Assembly: GCA_009602735.1 (NCBI GenBank)
Contig: WELA01010214.1
Coordinates: 689,150 to 753,149 of the forward strand
Direction: 5' to 3'
DNA length: 64,000 nucleotides
Origin: Mesotaenium endlicherianum
Lineage: Eukaryota > Streptophyta > Zygnematophyceae > Zygnematales > Mesotaeniaceae
Part shown: positions 50,926 to 62,687 of the stretch, one piece after another
Numbering within the stretch: the stretch's first letter is position 1
How the letters are laid out: every line of letters begins with the position of its first letter
Position numbers and translations under genes: made by a program
Notes under the pieces: model-generated
What the model was told of the DNA's origin: nothing
Database searches by the model: none
The model's input: only the letters and a program-made list of their open reading frames with translations

Positions 50926-51162
50926 TGTAACAATCCGCCGCGTGGCCGGATGCGGCGCGTGCGACACGTCGCGTGGAGCGATAGAAGTGTCGGTTTGAGT
51001 TGTATAAGTACAATTGGCGCGCGATCAAAGTACCTCAAGTTACCTTTTTGTTCGTATCGCTACATTGGTATCGGAACGCGAACGTACGCAACCGTGTCCA
51101 GGAGACGAGGGTTCAAATCCCGCGGGGTGCGAAACTCGTCGATGGTACGACCGTACGATGTC

Positions 51163-51376
51163 GTGACTAAGATTGTTGGAGGATGCCAGACATCGGCAGA
51201 GCAGGGAGGGACGGAACACCCAAGGGGAAATATCCTTGGGATAAGCAAGGACTGACTAATCTACGTGTTGGTGAGTAAAAACCTCCCCTAGCGGAAGGCA
51301 AAGCCCACAGAAGACTAGAAGTCTGGGCACTAATGGGGCAGCTTAATCCGCAAAGGACTAAGGAAAAATTGAGCTT
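51163..51376. repeat. Short copy of the element-internal repeat left of the LTR
   Basis: Aligns well with 52238-52500 (shared blocks GACTGACTAATCTACGTG and GTAAAAACCTCCCCTAGCGG). It duplicates, on the other side of the LTR at 51377-52237, the sequence that follows that LTR. Confidence 0.8.
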
Positions 51377-52237
51377 TGAAACCAAAGAGCTAAGAGCGTG
51401 AGCAAACGAGCTAGATCTATGATGAGTAGGCGGGCGAATAGAGGGAAGTGTCTATTGACTAGGCTAGCGATGTTATGGGGGGCTTCAGCACCACAAGACT
51501 CTAGGCTAGCGGATCCGTAGCGTGTATTGACTATGATGTACCTTACTACGATGTGTGAGGTAACAAGCAAGCACGACTGCAATGGATAAGCGTAGACAAG
51601 AGCAAGGGAAGAAAATATAGTGTAGAAGCATAAATGACATACAAATGCGAGTGTTAGCTCGCGGCCTAAATAGCGTACCCACGAACCTCTAGCCCAGTGC
51701 CAAAATGAGACTCAATCGTAATCGCTACCTACTCGGGTGACGCGTAATCGTGTCACATCAATAGGACCAAAACACTATAACTAATATATAAAAAGAACTA
51801 AATCAAAAGGACGACGTAGTATGACGAGACGACACCCCAAACCCATGTGCACGCCCATACTCTCCCTAATCCCTAGCAACCCCGTGGGCATACCCAGCGG
51901 GGCTGCCTATCGTACATGATGACCAGGCCACGGGCGACTACAGCTCCCACTTGGTACCAGCGCCGACCCAACGAGCGAGGGAACTCGTGGGCGACCTCCA
52001 CACGTGTGGGCGGCAGGACCACGTGTGAAGGTAGAGGGAAATGCGTTGAATCCGGGCGGAACCTCACAGCTGCTCTCTTGTGAGCAGATCATAGGTCCAA
52101 GTGCTTACTGTAGCCGCTTGTGCACTAGTCATCCTCACCAACCACCCTAACCCGACTAACCACTAGCCTGTCAACACCCACCTTCTCGAATCAACTAGAC
52201 TAGACACGCAAGAGACTCGACAGCACCAAGCATGACA
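51377..52237 (-). repeat. 3' LTR of the minus-strand Ty3/gypsy element
   Basis: Begins TGTCATGC on the minus strand at 52237 and matches 60500-61380 in the same orientation over about 860 bp. The outer edge is uncertain by a few bases (51377-51384). Confidence 0.85.
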
Positions 52238-53000
52238 GTTGTCGTGACTGAGACTGTCGGAGGACGCTAAACATTGGCAGAGCAAAGAGGGACGGGATAC
52301 CCAAGGGGAAATGTCCCTGGGATAAGCAAGGACTGACTAATCTACGTGCTGGTGGGTAAAAACCTCCCCTAGCGGAAGGAAAAGCCCACAGCTTATGAGT
52401 TGTGAATAGGAAAAAATAATACTAGAAGTTTGGGCACTAGTGGGCACTAATTGGGCAGCTAAATCCGCAAAGAACTAAGGAAAAAGTGAGCTATGAAACC
52501 TCCCCCCCAGCTGAGGACAAGGGGGCAAGAGCGCAGCTGAACGTGGAGGCTCTAGAATGCGGTCGTCGGGGACGATGGAGGAGAGAACAGCGTCGGGCGA
52601 CCCAAGGAAATAAAACCTTTGGGGAACATACTCCAAGTAGTACACGTGACAAATCAAAACTGGGTAGGAATCAATGACGGTGAAGAACGGGGCGAAATTG
52701 CCGACTGACGACCGTTAGCAGGGGGCCACTCGGTGGGAATGCGCGCGTCCGCCAGGAAACTCCCGCGAAGAGCATCGGCGACAGAAGCCGTGAGCGTCGG
52801 GGGTGGGAGACTCCGCGAATCGGCGAGCAGGGACTGTTCCCACCGCGAAAGGGTAGTGGGACCTGCAACAACGAGGGAGCCAGCGTATAAACAATTAGCG
52901 CGAGTGCACAAGAAAGGAGAAAATGCAATGAGAGGGTTCTATGCTAAGGGGGCGGTCTACAAGAAGGACAAAACCAGTCTCCTACAGGAACGCAAGTTAG
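52238..53000 (-). other. 3' non-coding internal region of the minus-strand element
   Basis: Lies between the PHD-finger region and the 3' LTR. Its first 260 bp recur at 51163-51376, and parts of it recur at 61628-62057, so it is a repeat shared among related elements. No coding content is seen. Confidence 0.65.
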
Positions 53001-53019
53001 AGGAGGAGTAAGGCAAGCA

Positions 53020-53110
53020 AATGCCAGCCAGCGTTACAAGCATCGCACAACAGCATGGATGCAGGACGGCGAAAGGACCCACACCCACGACAAGGATAGT
53101 TGGCAGGTAC
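53020..53110 (-). other. PHD-finger-like domain after the integrase of the minus-strand element
   Basis: The Cys/His-rich pattern CRGC, then LLCDACNAGWH, follows an integrase C-terminal region (DHVYLQREM). It matches in kind and place the module at 50350-50470, so both families share the architecture. It is part of a fossil element. Confidence 0.65.
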
Positions 53111-56100
53111 AATAGACTGTAAAGGGTTAACTTTGTTACGAATATTAGGTAGGTGACAAGGTGCCCAATTTTTCATGTTCTCACGTATAGAACGGCCGTC
53201 AAAACCTATAAGAGTGAGGACGCCATTAGGGCTAACGGTGTGAACTCGTAGGACAACAGGACCAGCACGGACGTCTAAGGTGTCCTGCATCTCTCGCTGT
53301 AGGTAGACGTGATCATTGACCTCAAATTCAACAAGAAGGGGCTTATAGACCCCACTCGCAAGCAAGCGTAACGAAGGGTATCACGGTGCTGAGCGGTGAG
53401 CAAATTACCCATAGCAATAGGCATATGCTTAAGGAATAGGGAGGCGCGTTTGTTCAGAGAGGAGCACATCGAGATCATCCAGACTTAAAGGGCCAGTGAC
53501 TCGACGACGGATAGCAACGGGCAAGAGAGGCTCACGACCGTAGAGAAGGAAATAAGGGGAGTAGGTTTGCAAGGAAGCCTGGTTACTGAAATTGTATCCC
53601 ATAGCCAACCATGAAATGTGAATATCCCAATCAAACACATCGTGAGTAAGAGCATACTTGCGTAAGCTACGTTTAACGGTTTGGACAATCCGCTCCGCCA
53701 GTTCATCGGCCTGAGGGAGGTCGCGGGAAGTCGTGCGGTGGTCTATGAAAGACAGATCCAAGAGCTCGCTCAACTCCCCTTGGAACTCAGAATCACGATC
53801 GGTGAGGACCTCAGCGCAAGCACCATAACGACACAAAACTCGCTCAGTGAAGGATCGAGCAATGTACGCGCTAGACTTATCGAGGATGCTAACCAGTTCT
53901 ATCCACTTAGTGAGATGCTCCATCATGACCAAGACGTAACGCATACCACGCTCAAAGACGGGCAAGGGACCGGCAAGATCAAGCGGCCAGCGATAGAATA
54001 GACCACGCAACGGGAGGGGGTTGGGTACAGACGGGAGAGCATTGAAGGTGTTCTTAACTCGATTACATGACTCGCATGCCCTAACAAAAGCACTGACTTG
54101 TTGGACGAGACCCTCCCACCAACACTCGGTCTGCAAAAGGCTGCTGGTACGCTTAACCCCAAAATGCCCAGACTCATCGTGAACCTTACGGATCAAATGA
54201 GCATGCTCAACGAGAGGAGGTACAATCCGGGTGTAATGTGGGAAGATACGCAGAAGAGTGCCCTCATGCCAATGGTAACAAACACACCGGTGGAGGATAC
54301 GGTCACGCTCGCGAGGTGAGGGGAAAACAGACCACACACGTGTTTGCAAGTATTCAAGAGAGAGAGTATCAGTCGAGATATCAGACTTAGGGTGAGACAC
54401 GCTCGACTCAGACCCGACAGCATACATCGGGGGAAAAGAAGACACAGAGGTCAAGTCCAAATAATATGCAGCATGCCAAGCTGGTAAGAAATGTTCTTGC
54501 TCGGCAGAAGCAAACCAAGCACCCGTGTGATCGATGTGAGAGGGGTCAGGATTACGGCTTAACCCATCTGCGTCTTGGTTACACAACCCAGCCTTATGTT
54601 CAATAGTTGAATCATACTCCTGAAGTATAAGTGCCCAACGCGCGTGTTTACCCATGAGTTTCTGGTTAGTCATCAACCATTTCAAGGGTTGGTGGTCAGT
54701 GATAAGTGTGAAGTGAGCCCCATTCAAATAAGGTCGGAAATGGACTACATCCCACACTGCAGCAAGACACTCACCCTCATAGGCACTGTAGTTACGTTCA
54801 GCAGGGTTGTTACTACGACAGGCATATGCGACGACATACTCATGACCCTCATTGTTAGTCTGAGCCAGGACTGTCCCTAAGCCTAAATGACCCCAGTTGG
54901 TGTGTAAGGAGAAAGGCTTATTGTAGTTAGGTCTGCGCAGGATGGGGGCAGTGGATAAAAGTTCCTTAAGTTTTTCAAACACGTGTTGACATGCGTCAGT
55001 CCATTTCCAAGGCACATCCTTCTTAAGGAGTTCATTGAGTGGGGCGGCAATGGTGCTAAAGTCGAGACAAAGTCGACGACAATACCCAGTATTACCCATG
55101 AAGGCCCGTAACCTAGACACATCTGTGGGGACTGGTAAGCGCTGAATAGCATCCACCTTGACCTGCTGTTGAGTCAGTCCGCCAGGAACAATATGATGCC
55201 CAAGGTAGGGCACTCACAGGGTAGCAATCTTACATTTACCGGGGTGACACTTAAGTCCAGCAGCCTTCAAACGCTGCAAGACTACCTCTACGTGAGCTAA
55301 GTGTTCGACTAGGGTGCGACTAAAATTGAGGACGTCATTGATATAACAACGTGCAAACGAGAGACCACTAAGCACGCGGTCCATGATTCGTTGGAAACGA
55401 GCGGGAGCGTTCTTTACCCAAAGGGCATAACCTTCCATTGGTACAATCGACGCCCAACCCATAAGGCAGTCTTGTGTCTATCTTTAGGGTCAATGAGAAT
55501 CTGGTTAAAACCGTGACGTAGATCGAACATACTAAACACACTAGCTTCCTCCAATACATCAAAGATGTCCCCGAGAACAGGCATAAGATAGCGATCTAAT
55601 TTAGTGACTGCGTTAAGCTCCCGGTAGTCCCCGTACATACGCTTTTCTATGTAGTTCCCATTAGCATCCTGTTTAGCCGGCATGACCGTAGGCGCGGCAA
55701 AGTCTGACATGGACTCCTCAATCATATCAGCTGCGACAAGCTCCCCAACCTTTTCTACGGCAATGTCTGTCTCTACCTTACTGTGACGGTAATCCCGCTT
55801 AAAAATAGGTTCGGTGGTGGTGAGATCAATGGTAAATTGTGACACTGTACAACGACCTAAGTTCATGACTGATCTTGCGAAACAGTCTTGATTTTGAGCA
55901 AGCATGTGAAGTAAACTTCCGCACTTCATCCATAGTCAACTGTTCTCCCAAATCCCAGTCTGTGGTGGAGTTAGTTAAGGGTGCGGAGGTCTGTAATTGC
56001 TAGGCAGGGCTAGCGTGCGATGCGTGCTAAGGGTCTGAAATCAAAAAGTCAGCAGCCACTCCCCCCCAGCCGAAAGAAGGGAGTTTGTAGGCTGGAATGT

Positions 56101-59100
56101 GGAGGTAAGGGTCGGGAATGCAAATGTTGAGGGTAGGGAGGTTAGAAAAAAGCCAAGTGGGGACATGGACGTCCATAACCCGCCCCAAGAGCTTGCAACG
56201 ATGGGTGTCGGATAGGGTGGGAACGGCGATGGCGTGGGGAATGAAACCCAGGATAAGTTCACGCTCCGAGGCAGTGGGTTCAACATAGGTGTAAGTGAGG
56301 GAATCAAATAACATCCCAGGATAGAAATGACGAAGCGCGTAAGACCTTGGACGGCTTACAAGAGTGGGAAACGCAGCACGAGGATGCCCCGGCCGATTAA
56401 CCTAACAAAAAGAAGGGTGGTTGAGACGATGGACCTCCATAGGACATCAATGAGGGGCTAGAATGGCAGAAATCGTGTGACGAGGAGGGTGTGCATACAG
56501 GTGATAGATTGAAGAGCGGAGAGTGAGAGGGGAAATAAAGCTATGCCAGAAGGCTCGCAATCGGTGGGCGTATGAACCGACTGCTACAGCATCAAGGGTG
56601 ACCCCCTCACCCAGAATAGAAGTAATGGTAGCAAAATCAGATCTGACGTGAGCACGAACATCATCGGCCAGAGTTATCGTTTTCAAGCGGATAGGCTAGA
56701 GGATGGGTTTGGGAGGTTTGTAGGAGAGAAAGGATGCGGATGAGTTCAAAAAAAAGGTGCGAGCAGGAGTCATGCAAGTCTTTATCCAGCCCGGCACGAG
56801 AATGGCCTTGACACTCCTAACCTCCCACAAGTAAATGCACTGGACCCTGAGCGTGTAGGTGTGCTGGCTGAATGAGACGGATATCCTGGGCAAGGGCAGA
56901 GTAGGCTGTATGGAAGGAGGAGAGAGGAAGGAGGTGTGGAAAAGTTCAAAAGAGAAGAGAAAGGTGAGTGAAACTGGCTTGTTGTGCGGTTGGGTCTATG
57001 TCGCAGTAGTAGTAATGCGCAATACGCTCACCACTAAGTACGAGACCGGCAACGGTCAAAGAGACGCCCGCGAAGAGGTTGAGGACGGTAAGGCCCTCGC
57101 TAGGGGGCAGCTAGGGAACGGTAGCGGTGTTCATGATTAGGAGCGAGGGGGACTGGAGAGGGACAGAAGGAGGCACAAGACTAGGAGGAGGAAGCTCAAA
57201 TTGGAGAGCGCGGTGAATCTGCTGAGCGGTAGCGGGCGGAATGACATAGGAAGATGGGAGAGGAACGAACATGGGAGGAGACGGCGGCTGTTTGAGGTCG
57301 TGCAGGACCACGTAGGCAAGATCATGCAAGTCTGCAGGACTAACATCGTCTAGTGTAACGGCCAAAACGGACGCGACATGAACAGGCGAGGAAAGGGAGT
57401 GCGTGAGGATGAGAGGCAAGTACTCGAGGTGATGACCGGCGGACTCGAAATCTACACGGTAGGTAGCTATACCCTGCCAGTTGTCAACGGTGAGACCTAC
57501 TAAGAGGTTAAACTCCTGGCCTAGAAGGACATCGTAGAACGTAGACATGCACTGTGCGTACGACGTGACCGCGGCGGGAGTATGAGCATTAAGGGTGATG
57601 GGGATCCGTCGGCGGGTTTGGTAAGCTGTAGTGTGTAAAGCGAACATAGCGGTGGAGACGGGGTTAGGGCAGGATTCAAGGTCGGCTGGGGTTATGTGTA
57701 AATTCTGACACATCGCTGCCCCCAACAGGACAGGTTGGGCACTCGTGTTCAGGATGACCACCCGCGAAGCAAGCCCATCAATCAGAATAGAAGCGTTACG
57801 GCTATCAACCATAACGTTACGGGGCAATGCGCGCTAGCGCTCCAAAGGAGTGAGGAAAGAGGGGGACGGCACATTCTTGGGTAGGGAAACAGCGGAACCT
57901 GTAGAGGGTAGGAAAGGGGGAGCGCCAAAGGGCAACTCACTGGGAGGGTTGGACAAAGACGCGGGCGCTGGGGTAGGCGAGGAGAGAGGCGCCTCAGGAA
58001 CAGGCGGAGCAGCTGCAGCGCAGACGGCGACGGACGACGTTGGCTGTGGAGGCGTAGGCAAAGGAGTCGCTATGGGTAATCGCTGGTCGGCACGGCTGTC
58101 CTTGACGGACGGCAAAGTGGGATGAGTCGGCGAGCAAGAGACGGAAGCTGATGGGGACGGGGCGCGCTTTGAGATACAGCGTTGCAGCAACTCGAAAGTG
58201 ATGGCCGCCTGGGCCTCCGACAACGCCGCCAGAGAAGTGGTAGTCAAAGAGCTGGGTAGGAGAGCGATATCACGGAGCTGAGAAATGGGAGGTGGAATGA
58301 AAAGGGACACATGCGGAGTAGGACGTGGGATGAACAACAATGGCAGGTGCGTTAGCACAAGAAGAGTAGGACACGGAGCGTCAGGAGGCGCCTCGGGTAC
58401 CAAGCGGGGTAGGGCGGACAGCCGGTGCAAGGAGGGACGACATGCAGCCAACATAGTGAGAAGCATCTGGCTGGGACCCCACACGTCGATTAGCGTCTTG
58501 CAGGCTAGCCTGCATGGCGGCTAATTATTGGCGGAGGTAGAAATCCTGCGAGGTGGCACCAGTGGGAGCGACAGTAGCCTGAAAGGCCGGAGCTGGAGAC
58601 GCTGCGGAGGCACTAACGGAATCTGTAGCAGCTACACTAGCAGATGTTGGGACTGCAATAGGCGCAGGAAAAGCGTAACTAGGGTATGGCGGCGGATAAC
58701 CCGGTGGAGCAGCTAACTGCAAGGGCTGCGGCATGGACGGCGTAGTAAGAAGGTACCTGACCCGGCTGTAAAGCAGGGAAGGAACCAGGGGGTGTAGTAC
58801 CCTTTTGGGGCTTGAACACCCACCCTTGGGGCGCCTTCTGTGGATGGAGGAGAAAGCAGTTATCTACTATGTGCTCGCGCTGACAACAGTGATCGCACGT
58901 TGGGACGACTCTCTTGGGAGCCGTAGCGGGAGTAGCCCCCATCAGCCGTGGCGTGATTGGAGGTACCTACACGACGTTAGCCCCCACAACGTTGGTCTTA
59001 CCCCCCCTACGCTCTGCCTGTGATACCGCATGCACCACTTCAATCTGCTCAGCCCACGGACACACGTTGTAAATACTACACTTGTGCTCTTTGGTCAATG

Positions 59101-60499
59101 CCAGCTGGTGGTTAAGAGTGGCACATAATGCCGAGGATGCGGAGATGCACTAATGAATTTAGTGCACGCCGCTGTCACGTCAACACAAATGCCAATATCT
59201 TCACGTAGCTGCATGAATCTTTCGTAGGCCATGTTAGGAGTCTCCTTCGGAGGCCGCACGAAGTCACGCAACTCATCTTGACGAGCACGGGAGTTAGCAA
59301 GAAAACGCTGGCAAAACATCTGAAGGAGGGCATCGATGCGATCTAGTACTGCACCAGGAGCTGGGCCATAAAGGGGAAGGATTATCCCTAGCATCGCCTG
59401 CTGCTGGCGCCTCTGAACCGCGCGAGTGTGGCGGTCCTCGATGCGGGCAACGACCACTTTGACTGGCGTGGCGTACACGGGCAACGCCAGCTCGGCTGGC
59501 CCTCGCGGTTCAGGTTCGCCTGCAGCCCCCCCAACTAATGCCAACTCCCCACCAACATTGCCCCCGGGTAGACCTCCTTGGCCCTAGGCACCCACGCCTT
59601 GACCAGCAGCAGCCACTGCAGCTGCAGCAGCTGCAGGATCCAAACCAGCAGCCACAACAGCGGCTGCAGCGGCCGCAACAGCAGCTGCACGTGGATCGGC
59701 TGGCCGCCCCCCAAGGGGGACGTCTACTATGGAAACAGGTGCTTCTCCACCAGCCTCAAGAACATCAGGAGGTACATCAGGGATGGTCTGAATGATGTCA
59801 ACGCAAAAGCGATATAGCAACAGAGCTTCCCCCCCTAAGTGTGTAGGAAGAGAGTGGAAATAGTCGTTACCAGTAAGCCGGTGGTTACGCGCGCGCAACA
59901 TGGCCACAGACGCGTCGATCTTAGAAGACAGCGCTGGCAAAGACAAGCCATCAGAATGCCCAGTATAGGTCTGGTGGGAAGTAACAGCAGTAGAAGACCC
60001 AGCCATCTCCATTGTCCAATCTGTGCGATGGTATTCGCCACCCCCCCCTACTCCCAGACTACCCTCATCAGTGGCCCACAGCGGCACAAAAGTATGCAAC
60101 TAGGAGTCAGACGGGTCAAATTGCTGAATGCCAGAGGGATGGTGAGAAGGGTCTGACAGAAGAGAATCTAGGATAGACACTCTAGTCTCAAACAGAGAAA
60201 ACTCCAACAATTCACCATTGATAGGAATGGACAACGGAGAAGGACACTTTGCTGAAGTCTGTTGCTGGTAGGATCGGCCGCTCCGGGTGCGTCCGAGAGT
60301 CAGCAGCATACACAGGCACCAACCTGGCAGAACAATGAAGTCCTTCTGGTGGAACAAATAAACTAAGATAACCTACACTAATCTGAACGGTGCGAGGAAC
60401 TAGAAACTACCTCGGACATCACGGAGAGTAGGTGTGACGGCGAGCCGTCAGTCCGCGTCTAATGTCTAACCCAACTAGACTCATAGAGGGGTTAGGATT

Positions 60500-61380
60500 T
60501 GTATATAAAGAGCTAAGAGCGTGAGCGAATGAGCTAGATCTACGATAAGAAGGCGGGCAAATAGAGGGAAGTATCTATTGACTAGGTTAGCGATGTTATG
60601 GGGGGCTTCAGCTCCACGAGACTCTAGGCTAGCGGATCCGTAGCGTGTATTGACTATGATGTACCTTACTACGATATGTGAGGTAACAAGCAAGCACGAC
60701 TGCAATGGATAAGCGTAGACAAGAGCAAGGGAAGAAAATATAGTTTAGAAGCATCAAACGACATATAAATGCTTACACTATATGAGTGTTAGCTCGCGGC
60801 CTAAAAAGCGTACCTACGAAGCTCTAGCTCAGTGCCAAATTGAGACTCAATTGTAATCGCTACCTACTCGGGTGACGCGTAATCGCGTCACATCAGCAGG
60901 ACCAAAACACTATAACTAATATATAAAGAACTAAATCAAAAGGACGACGAAGTATGACGAGACGACACCCCAAACCCATGTGCACGCCCATACTCTCCCT
61001 ATTCCCTAGCAACCCCGTGGGCATATCCAGCGGGGCTGCCTATCGTACATGATGTCCAGGCCACGGGCAACTACAGCTCCCACTTGGTACCAGCGCCAAC
61101 CCAACGAGCGAGGGAGCTCGTGGGCGACCTCCACACGTGTGGGCGGCAGGACCACGTGTGAAGGTAGAGGGAAATGCGCGGGATCCGGGCGGAACCTCAC
61201 AGCTGCTCGGCAGCAGAACCTCGTGAGCGAATCATAGGTCCAAGTCCTTACTGCAGCCATTTGTGCACTAGTCACCCTCACCTACCACCCTAACCCAACT
61301 AACCACTAGCCTGTCAACACCCACCAACCCAGATCAACTAGACTAGACACGCAAGAGACTCAACGGCACCAAGCATGACA
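60500..61380 (-). repeat. 5' LTR of the minus-strand Ty3/gypsy element
   Basis: Begins TGTCATGC on the minus strand at 61380 and ends TATACA at 60500, where the internal region starts. Pairs with 51377-52237. Confidence 0.85.
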
Positions 61381-61627
61381 ACGGCAATCTTTGGATTGTG
61401 CGAAGAAAGGACACTATCTTGAAACAATGTCCCTGACGGGTGCCAGAGCATGAGTGCCTCGGACGTGCACACTTGTAGGTGGGAGGAGTATAATGATCCA
61501 CCCCGTGGCCGAATGCGGCGCGTGCGACACGTCGCGTGGAGCGATAGAAGTGTCGGTTTGAATTGTATAAGTACAATTGGCGCACGATCAAAGTACCTCG
61601 AGTTACCGTTCTGTTCGTATCGCTACA

Positions 61628-62057
61628 CCACAGCTTATGAGTAGTGGAGGGCAAAAGAATACTAGAGGTCTGGACTGGACACTATTGGGCAACTAAAGAG
61701 AATGCAAATCAAGTACCAACTAAAAAATGAGCAATGACCCCCCCCCCCTCCAGCCGGAGGCAAGGGGACGAGCCAGAAGCCAAATGCTTAATGCTGGAAG
61801 CGATAGGCGGACCGTCGAGGACGAGGGAGGAGAGAATAGCCTCCGGCAAGCCGTGGTAGTAGAACCCAATTGGGAGGTACTTCATGCAATAGAGGTGGCA
61901 AACAAACATCGAGTAGCACTTTGTGGAAGATCGGAAGGCAGGCAAAGCTGGGGAAGGGCGCCCGTCAACGGAGGGAAAATGGGTAACCTTGCGAGAAGTC
62001 CCCAAGAAGTCCGCGAGCAAAGCGACGGCGATGGCAAAGGTGAGTTGCGGCAGAGGG
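61628..62057. repeat. Right part of the outer element-internal repeat
   Basis: Continues, after the TRIM-like element, the repeat interrupted at 50925. It resembles 52390-52900 (CCACAGCTTATGAG, a run of C, then CAGCCGGAGGCAAGGGG). It is cut at 62057 by an LTR in the opposite orientation. Confidence 0.7.
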
Positions 62058-62687
62058 TGTCGTGCTTTGTGCCGTCGAGTCTCCTACATGTCTGGTCTAG
62101 TTGATCTTGGGTGGTGGGTGTTGACAGGCTAGTGGTTAGTTGGGTTAGGGTGGTAGGTGAGGGTGACTAGTGCACAAACGGCTGCAGTAAGCACTTGGAC
62201 CTATGATCTGCTCACGAGGTTCTGCTGTTGAGCAGCTGTGAGGTTCCGCCGGGATCCCGCGCATTTCCCTCTACCTTCACACGTGGTCCTACCGCCCACA
62301 CGTGTGTAGGTCAACCCACAAGTTCCCTCGCTCGTTGGGTCGGCGGTGGTACCAAGTGGGAGCTGCAGTTGCTCGTGGCCTACTCATCATGTACGATAGG
62401 CAGCCCCGCTGGATATGCCCACGGGGTTGCTAGGGGTTAGGGAGAGTATGGGCAAGCACATGGGATGTTGTGGAGTCGTCTCGCCGTATTACGTCGTCCT
62501 TTTTGACTTGAATCTTCTTTATATGTTAGTTGTAGTGTTTTTGGTCTTGTTGGTGTGACACGACAGCGCGTCATCCGTGTAGGTCGTGATACAATTGGGT
62601 TTTCACTTTCAGCACTGGGCTAAAGGTTTGTGAATATGCAATTTAGGCCGCGAGTTAACACTCATAGAGTGTAAGCATTTGTATGTC
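62058..62687 (+). repeat. Partial LTR, inverted relative to the two LTRs of the nested element
   Basis: Starts TGTCGTGC and is the reverse complement of most of the LTR at 51377-52237 (for instance GTTGACAGGCTAGTGGTTAG and CACTAGTGCACAAACGG-like blocks). It is more diverged than the paired LTRs and stops short at 62687 where the next element begins. It is a remnant of an older, oppositely oriented copy. Confidence 0.75.

Larger units (their letters stand above)
51377..61380 (-). mobile_element. Ty3/gypsy LTR retrotransposon with PHD finger, minus strand; broken
   Basis: Read on the minus strand: 5' LTR 61380-60500; gag about 60100-58530 with an Ala-rich N-part and a CCHC knuckle (CDHCCQREHIVDNC, about 58905-58850); a Pro-rich stretch about 58484-57834; an aspartic-protease-like domain about 57830-57400; reverse transcriptase about 55930-55210; RNase H about 55200-54600; integrase zinc finger and core about 54250-53480; a PHD-finger-like module about 53110-53020; a non-coding 3' region 53000-52238; and 3' LTR 52237-51377. 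Domain order is that of Ty3/gypsy. It is a fossil with several breaks (fewer than ten by eye) and long readable stretches. The two LTRs differ by only about 5% by eye, so insertion was fairly recent, and it is the youngest layer here because it lies within the TRIM-like element. Confidence 0.85.
50926..61627 (+). mobile_element. TRIM-like short LTR element with CCACA target duplication, split by a nested element
   Basis: Two direct 139-bp LTRs, 50926-51064 and 61489-61627, both ending GTATCGCTACA. The left one is followed at 51066 by TGGTATCGGAAC, close to the initiator-Met tRNA primer site TGGTATCAGAGC. The right one is preceded by the polypurine tract AGGTGGGAGGAG (61477-61488). CCACA flanks both sides (50921-50925 and 61628-61632). 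Apart from the minus-strand element nested within, only about 0.4 kb of internal sequence remains and no coding capacity is seen, which fits a terminal-repeat retrotransposon in miniature. The LTRs are roughly 90% identical by eye. Confidence 0.75.

Noticed and set aside
59538-59817. Gln-rich plus-strand frame
   Set aside because: It is opposite the Ala-rich gag region of the minus-strand element, and the CAG/CTG repeats explain it.
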